NCBI GenBank assembly: GCA_963970005.1
Contig: CAXAMN010003958.1
Coordinates: 124,001-188,000, forward strand
DNA from: Durusdinium trenchii
Taxonomy: Eukaryota > Sar > Dinophyceae > Suessiales > Symbiodiniaceae
Direction of reading: 5' to 3'
Length of the DNA: 64,000 bases
Shown: piece by piece, positions 24,565 to 34,500 of the stretch
Numbering within the stretch: the first letter of the stretch is position 1
How the letters are laid out: every line of letters begins with the position of its first letter
Made by a program: the position numbers and the translations under genes
The notes under the pieces: generated by a model
Seen by the model: the letters and a program-made list of their open reading frames with translations, nothing else
What the model was told of the DNA's origin: nothing
The model's database searches: none

Positions 24565-27500
24565 ACGCTATTCATGTGGTTCCTAGATTGTTAGGGAAAC
24601 TTAACATGTTTAATCATCTTTACCTTAATTCATCTTAATGACGCATCCAAAAAAGGCTCCGACCTACTGGAGCCTTTTGATGCTTTTTTTTCACCTTCAT
24701 GGTCTGTTCTCCACCGAGGCCGCCCGGTTGCACCTCGGAGCGTCGCTCCTTCTGTTTGAGCTCTGAGCCTGCCGAGTGCGGTCACGTGAAGGCCAACTCG
24801 TTGAGGCCTGATAGCGTTCAGTAGCTCCAATGTTCAGAGAACAAAAGAACAGCCAAGAAATGAAAGATCGTGTCTGAAGATCTCATTTTCTTGGAGCTGA
24901 AGATCTCATTTTCCAATGAGGTCTCCGTTTCCTCCGACTTCTTACCATGTCTGAAGAGCCAACTCAGACATGGAATCTGGATTGACTCGAAGAGGCTCCT
25001 ATACAACTATACATTGTTTATCTTCCAAAGCGAAAGAGAACACCATCGACCGGTCTGCCGGTTTGCCGGAGCCTTGGTGGAGAGGTCGGTGCTTCCTGGA
25101 AACGAAGGAACAGGTCGAGCGCAGAAAATGCCATGCCGTCTTGGGCGGAGCAGGAGCAGAATTGGTCGTGTTTGGGATGTGACATGATGCGAACTGATGC
25201 GATCTATAGATGATCTTAGTGGAAACTAATTACCTCAATGTGAGTAGAGCTCACCGGAAACGGATATTGGGATATGTGACAGGGTGAGTAGAGCTGGTGT
25301 GGTTTCTCGTCGACGAATGGTGCAATATGAGGACACTCAAGCACCAGCATCGTGTGATTGCGATGTCCAAACACTGACTCGCACAGTTTCTCTGGAAAAG
25401 ACTGTCCGATGTCCAAACAAACAAACTTTACGATCACAGGTGATCGACGTATTTGCTGGGTAGGTCAGGGGAGGCGTAGGGTTTGGCACCCTTGCATAGT
25501 CAACTCCCTTAGTTTTTCGCTTCGGGGCTGATTGGGCACAGGAGTCATGAAGCTCGAAGAAGTCTGTCCAGCTCCGCCCACCCGAAGCATGGGAGAAGTT
25601 CTGACCCTGACCCTGACCCTCACATTCCATGAGGTCTGTGTTTTAAAAGTATCATTGTATATCATTAGTAACTATCATGATCCCAGTTGACAAAACCCAT
25701 AGACAAAACGTCAAGATGTCAAGCACAAACAAGCAAAAAACAAGCACAATGATCCTTTCACGATTGATGATCCTTTCACGATCTCCCTCACACTCGACGT
25801 GCTTCGACGTCCGAGAAGTCGTTGGCCTCCATGCGTGAGGCACCTCGACGGCACTGACCCTCGTCCCACTGTGCTGAACGGGCCAAAACACATGCGGAGG
25901 AGGGGGGGCGGGCTGCGGCAAAGCAGCCTTCATGGGTGGTCTTCCTTTGGGCCAAAGGGAAGACAGTCGACTCACTGGAATCCCAAAATGATCTTCAGGT
26001 TATTGCAAGTCAATAGACTGAAAGGTGGGGATCATTCCTGCAGAGGTCACTGCTTGGAAAAAAAGCCATGTGCTGCCAGGCCATTTTTCCAGATCCTCTT
26101 ACTCTGCCCAAAGGCAAACCCCCGAACAAGGGATTAAGACTTGTCTTGTTGTGAAATTGGAGAACCATCCCCTTTCAACCTATCACCAAGTGTTTAGACC
26201 AAATTTTGTAAATTTGCAAAGTATAATCAACTCAAACATCAGCATAATCGACATCATGTCCAATCTCCCACTGTCCTGATCTGAACAGGTCGCACAAGGA
26301 GATTGTTGAATCATGGGAATGCGATTCATATTCATTCCCTTAAGTCCTTTCGGAAAAGCGGAAAAGCTTCAGAAACGACGGAAAGGCCAAAAGTGGCAAG
26401 CCAGTGGTAACCCTGAAAGGGGTCGCACCCTCGGTCCGCACCTTCGCTCCGCCACCCTCCTGTGGTGCTCGGATCCGCTCCGCGTTTTGGCCACTCCGCA
26501 TGTTCACCCACACAGACGGGCACCAAACATTAGCAAAGCGATCAAAACGAGGTCCAGCATGGCTACCGGTGAAGGCAAACACGAGAAGAAACGAGCGTCA
26601 CTCGCATCCAAGAGGAATTGTGACCGAGGGAAGATGGAGCTTTCAGGGGACGAACGTTTAGACCTTGGCGCTGCTGATGCTTTAAGGTACAGCTGCACAG
26701 CTTCTTTGTAAGGGATCTGGATGGAGACTGAGGACCAATATCCATAGGATGAGGAGGAGACTCATCGATCCAAAAGTCTTTCTGCCTGTAGCCTAAAGAT
26801 CTTCATGATCGGGCGATCCCAGATAAATCCAAACCAAAACAAATACATTGTTTAGGCGTTTCCAACCAGAAATACTCTGTCTGGGTTGTAAAGGCTAGTG
26901 TCTCATGAATGTGACTGTGTTTCAAGACACACAAAGCTATACTGGCTAGCTCGGGCTCAGAGTGAACTCTTCCGACGGCACCCGGCATCTTGGAATAGAT
27001 GAGGCACCTGCCATACACCCTCGCTGTCAGCGCCCTGCCCTTCTTGGGCTAGACTGCTTTGTCATTAACTGTTGCAAATCATCGATGCGGCGGGAAAGGC
27101 CAGCGATCTCAGACACCAACCTCGCCCCGATGGATCGGATCGAGCAATCGCCTGTGCCAGACCGCTAGTTAGTACCATGACATAGGTAAAGGGACAAGAA
27201 GGGATGAGCAAGAGTTACAATCCGACATAGACCCCAAAAGTCCTTGGTAGATCGCTGTTGCTATGGGTGTATATATGTGCACGTATATTAAAATAGGGAG
27301 AACCCCGGACTCTTTTCAGGAACGTCGACGATATATCTGGCTGTGAGTCACGGCACCCGTATCCCCTTCACCGGGATAGGTTGACCTCCGTACTCCGGTG
27401 CACCGCCATGACCGGGCAATGGCAAACCACCCTTCAGGACATCCTGACGCGCGTGATCATCTTCGAAAGCAAAGCCCCAACGGAATGGATGGAACCAGCT

Positions 27501-28855
27501 GCAAATCTTGGAATTCAACCTTCAGTCAAACGAAACACCTTTGAGACAGGGTGGTTACGGATCCTTGTTGGTAATCGAGAAAGCCAAGAGGGAGCCTGTA
27601 TTTCAATACAGCCATACCAGCGAGAGGACCCACATCTCAAGTCCATGTGGGACCCACCAATGGAGAGGCCTACAACTCACCATTTTGCAGGATCCCGCAG
27701 GTTTCTGTCAATGTCTTCTGAACAACGCAAACACACCAATGGATTTAAATTTGGAGTGCCCACACACATACCAAAAAAATTGGGAATAGCGCACTCTGGC
27801 TGTGATGGAGCCTCTCAGAGCGCGCGGATGTTCCTCAACTCTTGACCACTCAAACGTGGCGCCGGAGGCGCGTACTGTTCGATGTAAACAGTAAAAAACC
27901 ACAGCGAAGCAAGGACTCTCAAAGGATCATATGATTATATAACTATGGGGAGATCCCCAACCAATTGCTTTTTTATGGGTTTTGGTGTATTTGTTCATTC
28001 TTCCAGAAATAAACTACACACCCTCTAAACTGAAAAATGGGATGTGATGGGGTCGGAAGTTCCACTTTTACTTGGGAGATTCTTGAAAAACCCTCGTGAC
28101 CCTAAGATACCCTTGTTGGGCATGGAAACTATGGCCCTGGTACCCGAGACAACACAAGGCGCACGAGAAACGACCCGTTTAGCGACCAAGCGACTGTTCT
28201 TCGAGGGAACCGCCCGCCACCAAAAGCCCTGGCAGGACCACGGCCGTGGAGTATGCCGTGGCGACCGTGCAGGTACGCTGCAGGTGTTCAGTCTGAAGTT
28301 GGACATCTCCCAAACTCCTAAACCTTCCCTATCCGGACTCGAAGAATGGGCAGACTCACGGCCATGGATGACAACGATAGAAGAACCATGAAGGGCGCGC
28401 TTTTAACGTGATGTTTTTTGAACATGTTAGTTTCCTGGTTCACACGTCTGAATTTCTGGCACTGACTCATCCTGAAAAGTGCTTTCTTCGATGCTGGATC
28501 CCCAGTGGCCGATCTGAGTTCAGTGGCCAATCCCTAGTGGCCAAGGAGTCATGGGGACCTCCAAGGTTAGTCTTGAGGAGTGATGGGGACCTCCAACTTC
28601 TTTGTGTTGCCACTACATGTCATTACTACAGCGCCACCTCCTTCCTGCTCTCAGCTAGAAGTCAACCGCTCTCGTTCAGCTTCACAGCAGAACAATCCGC
28701 GGTCGTTCAGCTCGGTCTGTGACGAACGTGTGAAACCTTCTGGTCCTCTTCGTGAAACCCAAAAAGTCCGGGCGCCGGCCCCAAAGCCCGTGTGCTGCCC
28801 GGAGTGCCCTTCGGTAGTAACCGAAGGTTTTTTGAGGGGCTGACGCCCACCAGCG
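24565..28855. other. No recognisable gene
   Basis: Long anonymous stretch. The longest frames (for example plus 27381-27845) have no recognisable domains. ACCCTG is repeated at 25602-25619 and GGATCCTTTC-like phrases at about 25750. CAAATTTGGAGT-type repeat sequence occurs near 27745, matching 7175. Confidence 0.5.
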
Positions 28856-29138
28856 AGCAGGCCCACCATCAAAGCGTGTGTATTGTCGTTGTCGGTGTTG
28901 TGGTTGTTGTCGTGGTCATTGGTGTTGCTGGTGTAGTTGTGGTGGTTGTGGTTGTGGTGGTTGTTGTTGTTGTGGTGGTGGTGGTGGCAACCAAAAACAC
29001 AACATGCTGATATTGCATAGCCACTTCGGCAGCATATCTCGCACCACGAGCCATGAAAATAGCAATGTTGATGCTGTGGGGCGCCCCCGTATTTATGCTG
29101 ATCCACCGGACCTCATCTCACATCACCAACATGCCTCG
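28856..29138. repeat. Duplicated block, copy A (with GTT/GGT microsatellite)
   Basis: It starts AGCAGGCCCACCATCA, passes through a degenerate GTT/GTG run (about 28884-28988), then a conserved block 29004-29085 (GCTGATATTGCATAGCCACT, then GCAGCATATCTCGCACCACG), and ends near ATGCCTCG. The same order is found in copy B. The GTT run gives long His/Thr/Val homopolymer frames that I treat as artefacts. Confidence 0.85.
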
Positions 29139-29234
29139 ATGGACGCTCTCCCCAGTGGTTTGTGAGGCTTCAGACGGGTGACTGAGCGTGGTCGGCGTTG
29201 GCCTTTGGCCACGAGCAGGGCCCGCTGGCCGCCC

Positions 29235-29569
29235 AGCAGGCCCACCATCAGAGGTTGTGCGTTATTGTTGTTGTTGTTGTTGTTGGCGGTGGTGGCGGTG
29301 GTGCTGGCGGTGGCGGTGGCGGTGGTGGCGGTGGTGGTGGTGGTGTGGTTGTTGTCGTGGTCGTTGATGTTATTGTCGTCTTTATTGCTGTTGATCTTTG
29401 TCTGGAAGAGGAAAGCAAACGATTAACCAAAAGCACAAATGCTGATACTGCATACCCACTTGGGCAGCATATCTCGCACCACGAGCCCATGAAAATAGCA
29501 ATGTTGATGCCGTGGGTGCACCCCGTTTTTATGCTGATCCACCGGACCTCATCTCACAAACATGCCTCG
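29235..29569. repeat. Duplicated block, copy B (with GTT/GGC microsatellite)
   Basis: Same order of elements as copy A: AGCAGGCCCACCATCA, a GTT/GGC run at 29264-29390, the conserved block at 29437-29518, and a CATGCCTCG end. The microsatellite is longer and more GGC-rich. In the conserved block, CCACTTCGG of copy A reads CCCACTTGGG here, so the small stem-loop is kept by compensating changes. Confidence 0.85.
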
Positions 29570-29648
29570 GTGCGAGAAAAGCAGCCCGAGCGGACGTGCA
29601 TAGTTGGCACTTTTTGCCTTTGCTTGTGCTCTCTGGAACTTGCGCGCC

Positions 29649-29787
29649 TACCGAAAATAATGCGTTCTAGGGTGTTTTCTGGGTTGCGGCTTCAAGCACT
29701 TGGGCCTCTTTGCGTAGACGCATGTTGACCGGTGTAGGCCCCGAAAACCATGTGTTTTATGGTGTTTTCGGGGTTGCGGTTTTCCGG
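29649..29787. repeat. Two-copy direct repeat, period about 90
   Basis: CCGAAAATAATGCGTTCTAG followed by GGTGTTTTCTGGGTTGCGG recurs as CCGAAAACCATGTGTTTTAT followed by GGTGTTTTCGGGGTTGCGG. Each unit contains a GAAAA and TTTTC pair that can fold. Confidence 0.75.
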
Positions 29788-30163
29788 AAAGAAGCCAGGG
29801 CAGCCGTCACCGTCCACAAAGGTGACCACCGCGACGACAGCAACCAGCACCGTAACGGAAGCCCCCGTCACGCCCCTTTCCCTTCCTTCGCCCTCCTCCC
29901 TTCTCCGGCCGGCGCCCGGCTGTCAGGCGTAAGCCTTTAAATCTTTTTTCTCATGATTTCAAATCGGAAAATATTATAGGAATCTTTATAAACACCCGGG
30001 CGAGCAATAGATTCGAGAACATGTTTGAGCCACTTCGAAGTGAGACGATTCTTTCTCGGACATTTTGAATTCCCCAGTAAAAGAGTTCCTTCAGGCGAAT
30101 CCAGGCGAACCTCAATCCACCAAAATGATTTAAAGGACAAGTTGGACCATCACACCTACGTAC
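29788..30163. other. No recognisable gene
   Basis: Anonymous sequence. A GC-rich start (to about 29930) gives way to AT-rich DNA. No supported feature. Confidence 0.5.
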
Positions 30164-30246
30164 GTTGACTGTTGATGAATACCACCCTAAGACCAAAATG
30201 GTTTTACATCTCAAAAAAATTGGAAGTAAAACACTCAACAGTCAAC
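30164..30246. mobile_element. Short inverted-repeat element, family C, copy 2
   Basis: Perfect 12-bp terminal inverted repeats GTTGACTGTTGA (30164-30175) and TCAACAGTCAAC (30235-30246) bound an 83-bp non-coding element. The interior (GAATACCACCC, then CCAAAATGGTTTTACATCTC) aligns with copies near 43801, 49871 and 15038. Size and structure suggest a MITE. Confidence 0.75.
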
Positions 30247-30497
30247 AATCGGTTTCTTCATGCGTCTTCCCTCCGGTCCAACCCATTGTGTCGGGCCACA
30301 CAACGTCTGCTGCCAGCCTTTGGCTGCCACCAGGTCTGCAGCTCTTCTCGGAAGCACCTGACCCGAAGTCAGTCTTGGGAGGCGAATAGTGCCTTCCCAA
30401 CGAATCGGGTTGGCGGTTTCAACTGACTTTGAAACATAATGTTCATATGTTTTGTATGTTTTAAAAAATAGATAATTACCAATCATACATGATAAAA

Positions 30498-30519
30498 ATA
30501 TATATATATATATATATAT
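30498..30519. repeat. (TA)n microsatellite
   Basis: A pure TA run just downstream of the retroelement's 3' side. Confidence 0.95.
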
Positions 30520-30615
30520 GTCTCCCTTCCGCTCCAATGAGCACGCAAGCACCCTTGTTTTCTGGGGTGCCTCAAGGTTGCTACTAGTGAGGCCAGTGCC
30601 CCAACCAGTCCAGCA

Positions 30616-30625
30616 NNNNNNNNNN
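30616..30625. other. Assembly gap (10 N)
   Basis: Ten Ns, an assembler-style gap of unknown true length. It lies about 70 nt beyond the recombinase stop, where the retroelement's terminal repeats should be, so the 3' boundary cannot be determined. Confidence 1.
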
Positions 30626-30697
30626 AACCTTGCACGTTCTCAAGAGAACATGGCGTCGCCTCAAGAAGCCTCACTGCCCGCGTCCAACAGGAAGGGC

Positions 30698-31111
30698 TCA
30701 CTGTCTTTTCCACTTCCTGCCTTCCTGGCGCAGCCGCATTCCCTCCAACCTCCACAGGCGGATCCGAGATCGCTGCAGAGGCGTAAAGAAGACCTGGGCA
30801 AGCTGTGAAGTGCCCTCGTCGATGTATTGCTTGGCCGTTTTGCTACATGACCAGCGCCCACGTGCCACTGTGGCATCCATGCTGAGGGAGGACTGGAAGA
30901 ACCACGTGGCGCCCCCTCTGCGGAGGCTGTAGGGTGAGTAGTCATCCGGAGCAAAGCCCAGCTTTGTCAGCATCTTGGCAAACTGCACGCGAAACTGACG
31001 GGGCCCAGGAGGCCAGAGCAAATCCTTACGACGAGGTTCCAGAATGCTCCGAGCAAAGCTGACCAGCTGCCGATCCTGTACCAGGACCACCTGAGGGTTT
31101 CCTTGTGAGGT
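30698..31111 (-). pseudogene. Tyrosine recombinase, catalytic C-terminal part
   Basis: This frame carries the catalytic half of a phage-integrase-type tyrosine recombinase. The box II region reads YSPYSLRRGGATWFF, with the HxxR motif as Tyr-Ser-Leu-Arg. It is followed by RGRWSCSKTAKQY with the presumed nucleophile Tyr at codon 30824-30826, and the protein ends in a basic tail. Such enzymes integrate circular cDNA of DIRS-type elements. The Tyr-for-His change looks usual for the dinoflagellate relatives I know, so it is not decay by itself. The N-terminal half lies in another frame (31112-31566). The indels between the halves, and the absence of a readable box I Arg, make this copy probably inactive. 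Confidence 0.8.
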
Positions 31112-31566
31112 CTGCTCCCAGGGAGGATCACACTCATGCCATGGCCCCGGTCGTGAATCACCAGGTGTCCCACGGCTAACAGCAGGGCGAAGGTCGCCTG
31201 GCCTTGACTGAGAGCCAGGCCCATAAGGGCCTCCACTAACTCCCAATGAGCCGGAATGGCTCGCACCGGCCTGTAGCAGCGCTGCCAGTTGCGGTAGTAT
31301 TGGCTTGCCCGTGGCAGCTCCAGTCTTAATTCTGGGTGAAATCTTTTGATGGCGGAAAGAAGGTGCCCTGAGTAACTCATGGGTTCACCCTCCTGATAGG
31401 AGAGGTCAATGAATTCGGCCAACTGGCGATCCAGGCGATGTGGCTTTGCTATATCAAGCCTTCTGCGCTTGACATGCTTCAAAAATCTATCCAGGGCTGT
31501 TCTGTAGGCTCGTAGGGTGCGTGGGTGCAGGCCTGCAAACTTCAGGCCTCGTTTACTTCCCTTCAT
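31109..31566 (-). pseudogene. Tyrosine recombinase, N-terminal core-binding part
   Basis: Starting at the ATG at 31564-31566, this frame encodes an all-helical core-binding (SAM-like) domain: LHPRTLRAYRTALDRFLKHV, later AEFIDLSYQEG and SGHLLSAIKRFHPEL. It runs to LLLAVGHL near 31155, where the catalytic domain should begin with a box I Arg (RTGE-like). From there the frame degenerates, and FTTGAMA in a third frame looks like the displaced box I with Thr in place of Arg. The frame overlaps the last codons of pol by 14 nt in the +1 register. It could be translated from its own ATG or by frameshifting. Confidence 0.75.
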
Positions 31567-34500
31567 GTGCTCGGCTTGGCTTGTCCGCAAAGTTCCATGC
31601 GCTGATGGTCCAAAGCGGAAAGATGTAGTCGTCCATCGCAAGAAGGTAGGCACTGCACCTTCGTGCCACCCTATTGAGCCTCCTGGAACTGCTGCGACCC
31701 TTTGCAAGGACGCCCCTGGTAACCATCGAATCCAGCACGTGGAAGAACCTCTGGTGTTGCTTCGTGCTAGTCCGCGCTCTGCGCTTGAGGAATACAGCCA
31801 CTGCCAAGAGCTCAAGTTCATTGATATGAGCTTCTTGCCGCCATGCATAGGCCATAGAGGTGCGCCACTTCCACCTCATGGCCAGGTAGGGTAATTCATG
31901 CACCTGCCCGTCGGGCAGCTCGAGGGACAGTCGGACATCTGAACCTCGGTAAGTTGCTTGCCGGAGGAGGTAGCGCAGGTGCTCCTTCTCCTGCCCCTTC
32001 ATCATTGACTGCTCCATTGATGCCAGCAGCCCAGCCACTGGCCCTGCCACTTCAGGATGCGCCAACCTGTCTGTGGACATGGCCAACTCCTCCAAGTAGT
32101 GCGCTTGCCGAGCCTCCAAGACAGCTGCATCGAAGTGTCCATCTGCCTCCAGCTGCTCCTTGACAGCCTGGGCGTAAGCTTTACACATCTCCCACGGGTA
32201 TTCCGCCTCCTCCTCCGTGGGGTAACGCAGCGTGCCGTCTGGCATTTCTTCTACTTCATAGCTCCTCAAACCTTCATGGCCCGGGCAGTCTCGGGAAAGG
32301 TGCCACCTCAGCGTGGGGAGATCGCTGAGCACTGCGAACCACTTTTCCCGCTCTCCGCCGAAGCAGCAATGGGACCCCACTGAGTACTTCATTTCTGGCC
32401 ATTCTTCCATGTCTTTGACGAGCTTAAACTCCCACATCCATGAGCGTCGTGGGTGCTCCACTGACCAGTAGCACTTCTTTCCTCTCCGGTCCTCCTTGCC
32501 TCTCTTGAGAGCCCTGAGCACCATTTGGTTAGACTGTCGGACTCTAGCTTTCATTTCGCTCGACAACCACGGATAGCCCATGACGTGGTTAGCGTCCCGG
32601 ACCGGCTGCGGGCCAGCAATCGTGCGACCGTTGCGAAGCTTGATCGGCCGTCCTTGGGCTCTGCTGAAGAGCTTGCATTCAGGTGCCCAGTGTTCGACAG
32701 CCAGACATGGGTCGTTCATCAGGTCCCTCAGCGTTTCCTTTCCTTCATCAGTGAAGATGTCATCACCGAAGTACCAGTCAAAAGGGGGTTGGACCTCCAC
32801 CTTGCCCAGCATGGCCATTGCATGGCTCAGCGGCGCTCTTCGTCCCGCAAACCTCTCCCCAAACTTGGGTACTCTCCATGAGCTCCTTGGGCACACTTCC
32901 GCTCCCTCCCGATGGGTCAGGACACAGGAGAGAGAGCAGAGAGTGGCCCCGCAGATAGCAGGGCATGGGTACTGGTCATGCTCTGGGACGTCGGCTCCGC
33001 ATTGAGCACAGACCGTCGGATCACGTGCAATGGTGCACGGTGCATCACAGAACTCGACGGCCGTGGCAGCTCCACCCCCAGATGGCGAGGCATCCGTGAT
33101 TGAAACCTCTTGGTCGATGCGGGCCCTGAGATTCGTATACATGAGCGGAGTCAGCGCCATAACCATGGCAACCTCATCCCAACTCTCAGGCCGAGGCGCA
33201 GCTCTGTCCTGGTTTGCAGCTCTGTCCTGTATCTCCGTGAAAAGCGATTCGAACACTGCAAAGAGGGGTCTTCTGAAACAGCAGCCGAATGTAGCCTTCC
33301 CCACAAAGTGACGAATCTCTGCTTCAGTCCACTTCTCCTTGGCCAACAAGGTGGAACCAAGGGTAAGGATGTTCAGCATCTTATCCAGTGCCAGCCCGTA
33401 ACGGCCCAAATCTCCGTCCAGTTCGCCTCCTTGGAGGGCTCCATGCACTGTAGCCACAAGCCTTTTACCCTCGTTCAGTGGCAGTTTCAATTCCCTGCAG
33501 GCGGCCAAGAACCTTTCGTGTCTGTCCGACGGCACACCCTCCAGCACCTCTGCACAGTTCTTGTTGAACTTTCGGAGTTGGTCGTATGAGTCCAAGTAGA
33601 TCACTGTCAGATCTCCTCCCTCTGGCAGGGGTTTTGTCTTAGCCACTTCTGATGCCTCTGGGATCTCCGCCACCTTGAACACTAATGTCCTGACAATGCT
33701 CTGGATGATCGCCACACTGCTGATCCAGCCCATAGGAAGCACGGCCATGGCGGGGTAGACAATCTTTCCTGCCTCCCCACCCAGGAGGGAGGCGTCAACA
33801 GCCTTTCCAAACGCCATGTACTTGTGCCAGCACTGGGGCAGCTGGAAGATGTTAAAGCAGCTGGTGAAGTCTTCCGAATCAATCAGCCACACCTCCTCCT
33901 CTTCTTGTTCCAGGAGGGTCAGCTGGCCCAGGTGCGGCAGCAGCTTGTCATCGCCATCAATCCGCTCTTGGTAAAAGTTGGCTGGGATCAGGTTGCTGAT
34001 GAAGCGCTGCACCCTATGGACAACTCCATCCACCTTCTTTTCCTTCTTCACTGCTCCGGCACCATTAAGCACCGGGTGACCATCCTTATCCTTGAAGACC
34101 TCATCTTGCTCTACAGCCACCATGAGCCCTCTTTCGTAGGCAGCCCGAACCACTTTTGCCCACTCCTCATCCGAGGCTCTCACCTTCGAGTGTGGGGGCT
34201 TGACTGGCCAATCTTGCGCTGGTTTCAAGCAGGACTCCGGATCACACAGCTTGCGTCGGAGGGGCTCCGGGAGAAACTCCACAGCTTCCTGCACTGCTGC
34301 TTGGCCCACTTTTGGCCAGGCCGCAATCACTCTCTCGGCTACGATGTCTTCCATGGGCATCACCGGCTCGCCCTGGTAGTCAAACCGAGCTGCCGCCAAC
34401 TTTTGGGCTGCATCCTCAAAGGCCTCACACTTCAACCCCGAAGCCTCGACATAGCACAGGGCTCTGCACAGGTGCTTCACAGTAAGTTTCTGAGCCCTTG

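Noticed and set aside
29004-29085. U6 snRNA or spliced-leader relic
   Set aside because: CTTCGGCAGCA resembles the U6 5' stem and TAGCCA resembles part of the dinoflagellate spliced leader, but the U6 ACAGAGA box and the rest of the leader are missing.
28792-29490. Long frames of His/Asn/Thr/Pro/Val or Cys/Gly
   Set aside because: They are translations of the GTT/GGT/GGC microsatellites and their complements, present in several frames at once.
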